A DNA stretch of 64,000 nucleotides, from positions 1-64,000 of the forward strand of contig JAMLGR010000012.1 in NCBI GenBank assembly GCA_023957775.1, read 5' to 3'. The translations under genes were made by a program, and so were the position numbers. The stretch is from Fimbriimonadaceae bacterium. Lineage in GTDB: Bacteria; Armatimonadota; Fimbriimonadia; Fimbriimonadales; Fimbriimonadaceae. The notes under the pieces are model-generated. The model was not told the origin of the DNA and did not search any database. It saw only the letters and a list, made by a program, of their open reading frames with translations. Below are positions 50,610 to 58,142 of this stretch, in pieces. Positions within the stretch are counted from its first letter, which is position 1. Every line of letters starts with the position of its first letter.

Positions 50610-51356
50610 ATGAAGAGATTCTTGTTAGTAGCGGCGACCGCGGCGTTCGCCGGGTCGGCTTTTGCGCAGACGTTGAGTATCTCGCTCGGGATACGCGAAA
50701 CGGGTGTCAGCGGTGCCATTGGGTCCAATGGCGGAACCACGGGCGGCATCGAATGGGTGAACAAAGACGGCTTGACGCTGACCCTCGACGGGACCTGGCA
50801 GCAGTTCACCTTCGATTTGGCCAATGATCCCCTGACTCCTTTTGCCGGCACGAGCGCCAACGGTGTACTCGACGGAATCAGCGGGACGATCGAGCACGTC
50901 CGGATCAAGAGCAACGGATTCGACGGTCCCATCCAACTCTGGATGGATGACATCACCAACACGATCACACCTCCGGGCGGCGCCCCCACGGACTTCGTCT
51001 TTGGCACCTTCGAAGGTTATGCCGACGGCACCGAGGCGGTGTTCCAAGAGCCCACCTTCTCGGGTTCGACCTCGGGCTTCTTGACGGGGCCCTCCGCATC
51101 CGTCGTGACGAACTCGGTCGCCCACTCGGGGCAGGCCTCCGACGCCATCAGCTTCCAGTTCATTGACACGGCGACGACCAACTGGGTCCGGTTGACGACG
51201 TTCAACACCCCGAACCAGCCCAATCCGCTGATCCAGTTCGACCAGCAGAGCAAAGTCTCGTTCTGGATGCGCGGCAACGCGGTTCCCGAGCCGGCCACGA
51301 TGGCCGTGCTGGGGATGGGCGCCCTCGCCCTGCTCCGCAAGCGCCGCAAGGTCTGA
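50610..51356 (+). CDS. PEP-CTERM sorting-domain secreted protein
   Basis: The protein has 248 aa: an N-terminal signal peptide (MKRFLLVAATAAFAGSAFAQ), a beta-rich Gly/Thr/Ser domain of about 200 aa, and the C-terminal sorting tail VPEPATMAVLGMGALALLRKRRKV (landmark: V-P-E-P, a hydrophobic helix, basic end). Such proteins are cut by an exosortase and anchored or secreted with exopolysaccharide; no exosortase gene is in the window. The internal domain has two similar segments (about 30-115 and 128-220), each with W-V and LxFD/WMDD strands, suggesting a duplicated carbohydrate-binding-like fold. Strong promoter and ribosome binding site suggest an abundant protein. Confidence 0.88.
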   Translation: MKRFLLVAATAAFAGSAFAQTLSISLGIRETGVSGAIGSNGGTTGGIEWVNKDGLTLTLDGTWQQFTFDLANDPLTPFAGTSANGVLDGISGTIEHVRIKSNGFDGPIQLWMDDITNTITPPGGAPTDFVFGTFEGYADGTEAVFQEPTFSGSTSGFLTGPSASVVTNSVAHSGQASDAISFQFIDTATTNWVRLTTFNTPNQPNPLIQFDQQSKVSFWMRGNAVPEPATMAVLGMGALALLRKRRKV

Positions 51357-51378
51357 CGTTTCGCGTTCGCGCGAATTT

Positions 51379-51430
51379 GGGCCGGTGCCTCGAACCGTCT
51401 TCTGCCGTCGCGGAGGATGAGGCCCGGCCC
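51379..51430 (+). terminator. Probable terminator after the PEP-CTERM gene
   Basis: GGGCCGGTGCCTC (51379-51391) can pair with GAGGCCCGGCCC (51419-51430) with one bulged base, and TTCTTGTT follows at 51431. The loop is long (27 nt). It lies 22 bases after the stop codon. Confidence 0.5.
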
Positions 51431-51459
51431 TTCTTGTTGCCAAACGGGCACAATGGGAC

Positions 51460-52707
51460 GTGGTGCCGAAGCCGGACGTCGTCGTCGTGGGTGCGGGAGC
51501 GGCCGGGATCATGGCGGCCTGGCGCGCGGCCACGCTCGGCGCCCAGGTCTTGCTGCTTGAAAAGACCCCCCGCGTCGGCACCAAGATCCTGATCTCCGGC
51601 GGCGGCAAGTGCAACATCACCCACCACGGCTCCGTCGACGAGGTCCTGCGGGGCTTTCGCACTGACGAGGCCCGATTCCTCCGACCATCGTTCTACCGGT
51701 GGACCAACGACCAGGTCGTCGCGCTGTTGACCCGGCGCGGAGTCGAGGTTTACGTCCGGCCAAACGGGCGGGTGTTTCCCGTCGAAAAGACGGCGAAGGA
51801 CGTGGTTGCGGTGCTTCGTTCGTACCTGGACGAGGCGGGCGTGGAGCTCAGACTGGACTCGCCGGTCGGTTCGTTGGAGCTCAGCGAGAGTCGAGTGGCC
51901 GCGGTCGTCGTCGGGTCTGAACGAATCGAGTGCCAGCGCGTCGTCGTGTGCACCGGTGGCAGCTCGTATCCGAACTCGGGCACGACGGGCGACGGGTGGC
52001 ATTGGGCGAGAGCCGCGGGACACACGATCGTGCCGGTTCGGGCTGCGTTGGCGCCCGTGTACCTGGAGTTGGAGGAGGCGCGCGCCGAAACCCTGAGCGG
52101 CGTGGCGCTGCGCGACGTGGTGCTCAAGGCGCGGGCCGACGGACGCGAAATCGACCGATGGCGCGGGGATCTCCTCTTCACGCACCACGGCGTTTCGGGG
52201 CCCTGTGCGCTCGAAGTCAGCCGGGCGCTTGCCGAACAACCCAGGACCGCCGCGCTGTTCCTGGAGGTCGACGTCCTGCCAGATCAAACGCCCGAGGAGA
52301 CGATGGAGTGGGCGAGGAACGCGCTGGCAGAGTTTCCCAAGCGACGCGTGAAGACGTTGGTCGAGGGCCTGGTGCCGGAAAGCGCGGCGCCGTGGCTCCT
52401 TCGCGCGGCCGAGGTCGATCCGGAGACGGTGGCGGGCCAACTCGATCGCAAGTCGCGCAATCGACTGGTGGCGACCCTTAAGGGTTGGAACCTGGGCGCC
52501 GTTCGGGCGATCCCGCTCGAGAAGGGCGAGGTGGTCGCAGGCGGCGTCGCGTTGGACGAGGTCGATCCCCACACGATGGGGTCGCGCAAGTGCGAGGGTT
52601 TGTTCCTATGTGGCGAGGTTTTGGCCGTCGCCGGCCGCGTCGGCGGCTACAACCTGCAAGCCGCATGGTCCACCGGCTACGTCGCCGGCGAATCCGCCGT
52701 CCGCTAA
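51460..52707 (+). CDS. BaiN/HI0933-family flavoprotein
   Basis: The protein has 415 aa. Two-dinucleotide-binding flavoprotein family: FAD motif VVVVGAGAAGIMAAWRAA (about 7-24), LLLEKTPRVGTKILISGGGKCNITH, and the C-terminal AGGVALDEVDPHTMGSRKCEGLFLCGEVL and VGGYNLQAAWSTG (landmarks). The family includes BaiN (a bile-acid intermediate reductase) and many proteins without known substrate. GTG start at 51460 (a second GTG is at 51463). CACAAT lies a few bases upstream. The stop codon is overlapped by a short heptamer array. Confidence 0.88.
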   Translation: MVPKPDVVVVGAGAAGIMAAWRAATLGAQVLLLEKTPRVGTKILISGGGKCNITHHGSVDEVLRGFRTDEARFLRPSFYRWTNDQVVALLTRRGVEVYVRPNGRVFPVEKTAKDVVAVLRSYLDEAGVELRLDSPVGSLELSESRVAAVVVGSERIECQRVVVCTGGSSYPNSGTTGDGWHWARAAGHTIVPVRAALAPVYLELEEARAETLSGVALRDVVLKARADGREIDRWRGDLLFTHHGVSGPCALEVSRALAEQPRTAALFLEVDVLPDQTPEETMEWARNALAEFPKRRVKTLVEGLVPESAAPWLLRAAEVDPETVAGQLDRKSRNRLVATLKGWNLGAVRAIPLEKGEVVAGGVALDEVDPHTMGSRKCEGLFLCGEVLAVAGRVGGYNLQAAWSTGYVAGESAVR

Positions 52708-52724
52708 CCACAAACCACAAACCA
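52707..52724. repeat. Short heptamer array (ACCACAA) at a stop codon
   Basis: Two exact ACCACAA units and a partial third sit between convergent genes; the first unit begins within the TAA of the flavoprotein gene. It is the same unit as at 2161-2188. Confidence 0.7.
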
Positions 52725-52726
52725 TG

Positions 52727-52978
52727 CTAAGCTTCCCCCGCATCGTCCAGCGCTTGAAGCACGCGCGTCAGCAGGCCGTCCGGCAGATCGGAGGCGCGCG
52801 CCTTGGCCTTCAAATGGGCCAGTAGGGCCGCCTCGAACTGGAACTCCTTCGCGCACTCTTCGCACATCTCCAAATGGTGCTCGACACACGCCACCTCGTC
52901 CGCGGTCAGCTCTCGATCCAGGTAGTCGCCGAGGCGGCGGAAGGTCTCTTTGCAGTCGAAGGCGTCGGGTTGGCTCAT
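52727..52978 (-). CDS. Zinc-finger anti-sigma factor
   Basis: The protein has 83 aa with the ZAS zinc-binding motif H-x3-C-x2-C (VEHHLEMCEECAKEF, residues near 36-50), without membrane span. Small cytoplasmic ZAS proteins of this type hold an ECF sigma factor inactive and respond to redox or other signals through the zinc site. ATG at 52978 overlaps the sigma gene stop (ATGA), the normal pairing. The same strand's longer frame is a shadow of the sigma gene. Confidence 0.87.
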   Translation of the reverse strand: MSQPDAFDCKETFRRLGDYLDRELTADEVACVEHHLEMCEECAKEFQFEAALLAHLKAKARASDLPDGLLTRVLQALDDAGEA

Positions 52979-53562
52979 GGCGTAGGTTCGGCGGAGGGGA
53001 GCGGAAGGAGCGACGAGGGAACTCCGAGCGTTTGCGCGAGGCGACGCTGGAGGAGGGCGCGGCCGCGGTGGATCCGGGAGCGCACCGTGCCGATCGGGCA
53101 TTCGAGCACTTCGGCGATCTCCTGGTACGAGAGATCGTCGATCAGGGCCAAGGTCGTGGCCTCGGCGAACTCCGGCGGCAGGGAGTCGAGCGCGTCCAAC
53201 ACGTGCTGCGTGTCGATCTTGTCGAACAGACTCTGCGCCGGATCCGGGCCCGCCTCTTCGGCCTTCTGGTACTCGGCGAACAGCAACAGCTCGGGCGATT
53301 CGTCGAAGCTGGCCGCCTCGTTCTCCACCCGCTTTCTGCCCGAGAGCCGGATGTACGTGTTGGTGAGGATGCGCAAAAACCACGCTCGGAAGTTCGAGCC
53401 CTCCTCGAACGTGTGGAGCCCGCGGTAGGCCCGCAGCACCGACTCTTGGACCAGATCGGCCGCATCGTCCGCGTTGCGCGTCATGCGGAAGGCGACCCGG
53501 TACGCCGTGTCGAACACGGGGGCCAACAAGCTCTCGAACCGGATCGCGTCGGGAGTGGGCAT
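52975..53562 (-). CDS. ECF-type RNA polymerase sigma factor (RpoE-like)
   Basis: The protein has 195 aa. Sigma region 2 is at about 20-85 (TAYRVAFRMTRNADDAADLVQESVLRAYR..., NFRAWFLRILTNTYI) and region 4 at about 120-180 (LDSLPPEFAEATTLALIDDLSYQEIAEVLECPIGTVRSRIHRGR as a landmark). The linker between them is longer than usual. It is cotranscribed with its anti-sigma factor. The target promoters are unknown; whether it drives the redox/lipid operon at 24-29.6 kb, as sigma-E/ChrR does in Rhodobacter, cannot be said, and that operon has a sigma-70-like promoter. Confidence 0.95.
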   Translation of the reverse strand: MPTPDAIRFESLLAPVFDTAYRVAFRMTRNADDAADLVQESVLRAYRGLHTFEEGSNFRAWFLRILTNTYIRLSGRKRVENEAASFDESPELLLFAEYQKAEEAGPDPAQSLFDKIDTQHVLDALDSLPPEFAEATTLALIDDLSYQEIAEVLECPIGTVRSRIHRGRALLQRRLAQTLGVPSSLLPLPSAEPTP

Positions 53563-53619
53563 GCGCTCGGTGAATCTACCCGGATCGCCCCCCGAGCCGG
53601 GAGGCCTCTATACTGAGGC

Positions 53620-54954
53620 ATGGAGTGGAGTCGCCGCCAAGTTCTGCAGGCCGGCGTGTCGGCAGCGGTCGCTCGCCCCTGGAAAGTCCTCATGGCCCAG
53701 CAAACCAACGATCCCCTTCCCTCCGAACGCGTCGCGCGCTTCGAGAACATGGCGTTCGGCATGTTCCTCCACTTCGGCCTGTACTCGAAGCTTGGTCGTG
53801 GTGAGTGGGTGATGCATCAAGAGCGCATCCCTCGGGACGAGTACATGAAGCTCATGGCCACGTGGGACGTGCCCGCGTTCAGCGGCCGAGCGGTCGGCAG
53901 ACTGTGCAACGAAGCCGGTGCCAAGTACGCGACGATGACCAGCCGCCACCACGACGGATTCAGCCTGTACGATACACACGGTCTGTGTCCCTGGGATGTG
54001 ACGAAGACCCCTGCCGGACGCGACATCGTGCGCGACTTCGTGGACGGGTGCCGAGCCGAGGGGGTGGTGCCGATGCTCTACCACACGACGTTGGATTGGT
54101 CGGACCCCCGCTTCGAGAACGATTGGAAGGGCTACCAGCAGTACCTGCGCGACTCGGTGAAGATCATCTGCTCGCAGTACGGCCCGTTGGGCGGCATCTG
54201 GTTCGATGGCAACTGGAGCAAGCGGGACGCGGACTGGGAGCTCGACGCGCTTTACGCGATCGTCCGCAAGCATCAGCCCGAGGCCATGCTGATCAACAAC
54301 ACCGGCATCGAGGAGGGCGGACGCCTGGTGCACAGGGAGATCGATGCGGTGACCTTCGAGCGGGGCCGTCCGGAGCCGATCCACCGCAAGGGCATGGCGA
54401 AGTACGTTGCCGGGGAGATGTGCCATACGTGCAACTTCCACTGGGGAACGGGTGCGCGCGATGTGAACTTCCTTTCGCCGGGCGCGGCGATCGAGGAGCT
54501 TTGTCGGAGTCGGGGGGCAGGCGCCAACCTCCTGCTCAATCTCGGACCCCTGGGCGACGGCTCGCTGCCGGAGTACGAGTCCGCCCTATTCCGCGTGATG
54601 GGCAAATGGATCCGGATGCATGGGGGAGACCAGGGTCCCATCTACAACGGACGCGTCCGCCCGATCCGAGGCGACGGGGACGACTTCGGCCTCTTCGCGG
54701 ATGGTGCGCTGTATCTCTTCGTGTTCGGCATCACCGCAACGGGCGACACGCGAGCCACGGGGGTCCAACCTCGCGGTCCCGGCGACCGCCCGTTTACGGG
54801 AATACCCTCCCAGTACACGAAGGCCACGTGGATGGACAGCGGCGAATCGCTGAAGCTGGAACACGGCCCCGACGGCAGAACCGTGCTGGGAGTGACCGGG
54901 TATCCATACGGAACCAACACGGTCGTCAGGGTCGCGAAGTTGACCGAGTCTTAA
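53620..54954 (+). CDS. Alpha-L-fucosidase, GH29, Tat-exported
   Basis: The protein has 444 aa. It starts with a twin-arginine signal (MEWSRRQVLQAGVSAAVA). The GH29 barrel follows with HFGLYSKLGRGEW, YATMTSRHHDGFSLYDT and the nucleophile Asp196 in GGIWFDGNW; LLLNLGPLGDGSLPEYE ends the catalytic part, and a small beta domain follows. It removes terminal alpha-L-fucose from glycans with retention. TATACT lies five bases before the ATG. It opens a run of glycan genes reaching 61621, and a GH95 fucosidase of a different mechanism is in the same run. Confidence 0.92.
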   Translation: MEWSRRQVLQAGVSAAVARPWKVLMAQQTNDPLPSERVARFENMAFGMFLHFGLYSKLGRGEWVMHQERIPRDEYMKLMATWDVPAFSGRAVGRLCNEAGAKYATMTSRHHDGFSLYDTHGLCPWDVTKTPAGRDIVRDFVDGCRAEGVVPMLYHTTLDWSDPRFENDWKGYQQYLRDSVKIICSQYGPLGGIWFDGNWSKRDADWELDALYAIVRKHQPEAMLINNTGIEEGGRLVHREIDAVTFERGRPEPIHRKGMAKYVAGEMCHTCNFHWGTGARDVNFLSPGAAIEELCRSRGAGANLLLNLGPLGDGSLPEYESALFRVMGKWIRMHGGDQGPIYNGRVRPIRGDGDDFGLFADGALYLFVFGITATGDTRATGVQPRGPGDRPFTGIPSQYTKATWMDSGESLKLEHGPDGRTVLGVTGYPYGTNTVVRVAKLTES

Positions 54955-54995
54955 ACCCGCCGCGGGCCGGACTCGGCCGCAGGTAGGCTCCGGAC

Positions 54996-57161
54996 ATGCT
55001 GGGAGGAATACTCGCGATGGGCCTTGTCGGACTGGCGAACGTCCCCGATTGGCTGGTCAACCCCAGCCCCTTTGTAGCAAAGATCCAGATCGACGACGAT
55101 CGCGTTCGCCTGGAGAACGGACTGGTTTCGTGCGAGTGGGCGCGGCAGGAGAGCGTGGCCCGCATCTCGTTGCAGCGGTCCGATGTCGGATTCGAGTTCT
55201 TGCGCGCGGCCACGCCCGAAGCGCGGGTGGTGGTGGATGGGAGGGCCGTCGCGATCGGCGGCCTTGTGGGGCAGCGCGACCGGAACTACCTCGATCCCAA
55301 ATGGCTCGCCGACATGCGCCCGGAGCCAGGGGCGATGACGTTGAGGCAGATCAACCGCGGTCCGGCTGTCGGTGCGGTGAGCGCCGACCAGCGACCGGCG
55401 TGGGCCGCCCGCTATGGGGCTCCCAGCACCCCGTGGCCGCCTCCGGGCAAGCAACTCCGCTTTCGTTTCGAAGACGGGGTCTCGCATCTCGAGGCCGAGG
55501 TGGTGTACGAGATTTACGACGGGCTGCCGGTGATCGCCAAGTGGGTCGAGTTCCACAACCGCGGCGGCAAGCGGGTCCAGATCGACTCGCTTCGAACCGA
55601 CGAATTGGCGATCAACCGGTACGAGGCGCCGGGCCGCATGTTCGTTGAAGCCGAGTACGAGTTCAACAACATCGCCGCCGTGCGTTGGCGGGCCGACGAC
55701 GCCTATACGACGCAGCCGGGCATCGGCCTTCAAGATCCCGTGTCGGGCGAGCACTTGCGCAGCATGCCCAACCGGTTGCTGGACGACCTGTGGCGGCATC
55801 CCGATGCGCAAGAGACCGGAGCGACGGGAGAGCAGCGACTCCTGCTGACTGTGGGCTATCCCCAGGGCCCCGCGGTGCGCCTCGAACCCGGCGAGACGTG
55901 GCGCTCCTTCCGCTCCTTCACCCTCTTGCACGATGGGGAAGATCGGGAGCGGCAGAGCTTGGCGCGGCGGCGGATGTACCGGAACCTCGCTCCGTGGACG
56001 CAGGAGAACCCGATCTTCATGCATCTGCGCAACAGCGATTCGGAGTCGATTCGCCGCGCCGTGGACCAGTGCGTCGCGACGGGTTTCGAGATGGTGATCC
56101 TCACGTTCTGGTCGGGATTCGACATGAACAACGAGGATCCCGCGTACATCGCGCGCATCAAGTCGGACTTCGACTACGCCCATAGCAAGGGGATCAAGAT
56201 CGGCGGTTACGTGCTCTTCTGCTCGACGGCCAGTTACTCCAAGGAGTCGAACGCCGTGCAGGACGTCTATCCTCCCTCGTTGTGCCTGGGCTCGGAGTAC
56301 TCCGACCGCTATTTCAAGCGACTGCTGGATTTCATCGATGCGACGGGGATGGACATCATTGAGACGGACGGGCCCTACCACGGCTATCCGTGCGCGTCGA
56401 CGACGCACAAGTATCACCACGGCCTCGAGGATTCGGAGCGGGTGAACTGGGAGCGTCAACGGATGTTCTTCCACGAGTGCCGCAAGCGGGGGGTGTTCAT
56501 CAACGCCCCGGACTGGTACTTCTTCAGCGGCTCCAACAAGACCGGCATGGGCTACCGCGAGGAGAACTGGTCGCTTCCGCGCGAACTGCAGGTGCTCATC
56601 GGGCGGCAGAACGTGTACGACGGCACGTGGAGCAAGCTCGCGAGCATGGGGTGGATGATGCTTCCGCTGGTCGAATACCACGGGGGCGGTGCGGCCGCGA
56701 CGCTCGAGCCCCTGGACGAGCACCGCGCGGAATACGAGGCGCACCTGGCCCAGAATTTCGGAACGGGCGTGATGTCGTGCTACCGGGGACCGCGCCTCTT
56801 CGACACCGAGGCGACGCGCCAGGTCGTGGCGAAGTGGACCGCGTTCTACAAGGAGCACCGGGAGGTGCTGGGCGGCGACGTGATCCACGTTCGGCGGCCC
56901 GATGGGCGCGACGTGGACTGCATGATGCTGGTGAATCCCCGCGCCCGCGAACGCGCCCTGGCGATGGTGTACAACCCGCTCGACGAGGAGGTTGTGCGCG
57001 ACCTGCGATTGCCGCTCTACTACGCGGGGTTGACCCGAACCGCGACCGTGTTGGGCGAACGCGGTCGTCGCGAGCGGGCCACGGTGGCGGCCGACGGGTC
57101 CGTGATGGTGCGCGTCACGATCCCGCCGAACGGACGCACCTGGCTCGTGTTCACCCCGTAG
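54996..57161 (+). CDS. Alpha-galactosidase-like glycoside hydrolase (GH36/GH27-like)
   Basis: The protein has 721 aa: an N-terminal beta-sandwich domain of about 330 aa (DDDRVRLENGLVSCEW onward), then a TIM barrel (FMHLRNSDSESIRRAVDQ, VILTFWSGFDMNN, GIKIGGYVLF, GMDIIETDGPYHGYPCAS) and a C-terminal beta domain. The Asp of IIETDGPYH stands at the strand end where clan GH-D enzymes have the nucleophile. The signal peptide is short and weak. TAGGCT lies six bases before the ATG. The substrate could be a galactoside or another alpha-glycoside; similarity is at the fold level only. PhyH follows nine bases downstream. Confidence 0.68.
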   Translation: MLGGILAMGLVGLANVPDWLVNPSPFVAKIQIDDDRVRLENGLVSCEWARQESVARISLQRSDVGFEFLRAATPEARVVVDGRAVAIGGLVGQRDRNYLDPKWLADMRPEPGAMTLRQINRGPAVGAVSADQRPAWAARYGAPSTPWPPPGKQLRFRFEDGVSHLEAEVVYEIYDGLPVIAKWVEFHNRGGKRVQIDSLRTDELAINRYEAPGRMFVEAEYEFNNIAAVRWRADDAYTTQPGIGLQDPVSGEHLRSMPNRLLDDLWRHPDAQETGATGEQRLLLTVGYPQGPAVRLEPGETWRSFRSFTLLHDGEDRERQSLARRRMYRNLAPWTQENPIFMHLRNSDSESIRRAVDQCVATGFEMVILTFWSGFDMNNEDPAYIARIKSDFDYAHSKGIKIGGYVLFCSTASYSKESNAVQDVYPPSLCLGSEYSDRYFKRLLDFIDATGMDIIETDGPYHGYPCASTTHKYHHGLEDSERVNWERQRMFFHECRKRGVFINAPDWYFFSGSNKTGMGYREENWSLPRELQVLIGRQNVYDGTWSKLASMGWMMLPLVEYHGGGAAATLEPLDEHRAEYEAHLAQNFGTGVMSCYRGPRLFDTEATRQVVAKWTAFYKEHREVLGGDVIHVRRPDGRDVDCMMLVNPRARERALAMVYNPLDEEVVRDLRLPLYYAGLTRTATVLGERGRRERATVAADGSVMVRVTIPPNGRTWLVFTP

Positions 57162-57170
57162 GAGGGCAGC

Positions 57171-57929
57171 ATGCTGACCGCAGATCTGATCGAGTTCTTC
57201 CACGCCAACGGCTATTTGGCCATCGAGCGCCTGATGCCCGACGACGAGGTCGTCTGGATGCGCGAGATCTACGATCGGTTGTTCGCCGAGCGCGCCGGCT
57301 GGGAGACGGGAGACCAGTTCGACCTGGCGGGCACCGACGAGGAGGGGAAGGAAGCGGTCCTTCCCCAGATTCTCGGACCCGCCAAGTACGCGCCCGAGTT
57401 GCGGGACTCTCGCCTCTGGGCGAACGCCGCGGAGGTGGTACGGGACCTGCTCGGGCCCGAGGCGGCTTTTGGAGACGGACACATGATCTTCAAACCGCCG
57501 CGAACCGGCGCCGAGACGCCGTGGCATCAAGACGAGGCGTATTGGGATCCCTCGCTCGACTACACGTCGCTCTCGATCTGGGTGCCCCTTCAGGAGGCGA
57601 CGGTCGCCAACGGATGCATGGGGTTTGTCCCCGGTTCGCACCGGCTGGAGGTCTTGCCGCACCAGAGCGTGGGCGGGGACGTGCGGGTCCACGCGCTGGA
57701 GGTTCTCGGCGCGGATGTTTCCCGAGCGGTGATGTGCCCCTTGCCCGCAGGCGGGGCGACCTTTCACCTCTCCCGAACGCTTCACTACGCAGGTCCGAAT
57801 ACGACGGACATCCCAAGGCGCGCCTACATTCTCAGCGGCGGCCTCGCGGCCACGCCCAGAAACGACGGCCGCCGATTCCCATGGAACGAGGCGAAGCAAA
57901 CGGCCAGGGCGAAGCGCGCGGGGGAGTAG
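57171..57929 (+). CDS. Phytanoyl-CoA dioxygenase (PhyH) family protein
   Basis: The protein has 252 aa, an Fe(II)/2-oxoglutarate-dependent oxygenase. The iron triad is visible: His119-x-Asp121 in PWHQDEAYWD and His206 in RTLHYAGPN; Arg217/218 should bind 2-oxoglutarate. There is no signal peptide. The gene follows the GH36-like gene by nine bases with GGAGG, so the two are cotranscribed. PhyH proteins near glycosidases are frequent in this kind of genome, and their substrates, perhaps modified sugars or aglycones, are unknown. Confidence 0.88.
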   Translation: MLTADLIEFFHANGYLAIERLMPDDEVVWMREIYDRLFAERAGWETGDQFDLAGTDEEGKEAVLPQILGPAKYAPELRDSRLWANAAEVVRDLLGPEAAFGDGHMIFKPPRTGAETPWHQDEAYWDPSLDYTSLSIWVPLQEATVANGCMGFVPGSHRLEVLPHQSVGGDVRVHALEVLGADVSRAVMCPLPAGGATFHLSRTLHYAGPNTTDIPRRAYILSGGLAATPRNDGRRFPWNEAKQTARAKRAGE

Positions 57930-57954
57930 CCTCGCGCCCGTCATTCCGACCCCC

Positions 57955-58106
57955 CGGTCATCCCGAGCGGCCCCCGTCATTCCGAGCGGCCCCCGTCATC
58001 CCGAGCGAAGCGAGGGATCTGCTCGTGCAGGAGTCGTAGGATTGAAGCAACCGCCACGACCACGCTCGACTTGACAGCTGGATCCCTCGACTCCGCTCGG
58101 GATGAC
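57955..58106. repeat. Dispersed-type palindromic repeat with 5' partial copies
   Basis: GTCATCCCGAGCGAAGCGAG (from 57995, continuing to GGATC) and its inverted counterpart at 58080-58106 (GGATCCCTCGACTCCGCTCG, then GGATGAC) are near-perfect inverted copies. Upstream, partial copies GTCATYCCGAGCGG alternate with CCCCC from 57955. Similar GTCATCC..GAGCGAAGCGA words occur as repeats in many bacterial genomes. The rest of the 213-base gap holds nothing else visible. Confidence 0.7.
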
Positions 58107-58142
58107 CGGGGGGCAGGGGTGACCGAGGGGCACGGGAGGCCC

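Noticed and set aside
52727-53562. The ECF sigma/anti-sigma pair as regulator of the lipid/selenoprotein operon
   Set aside because: It is 23 kb away and that operon has a sigma-70-like promoter; no evidence links them.
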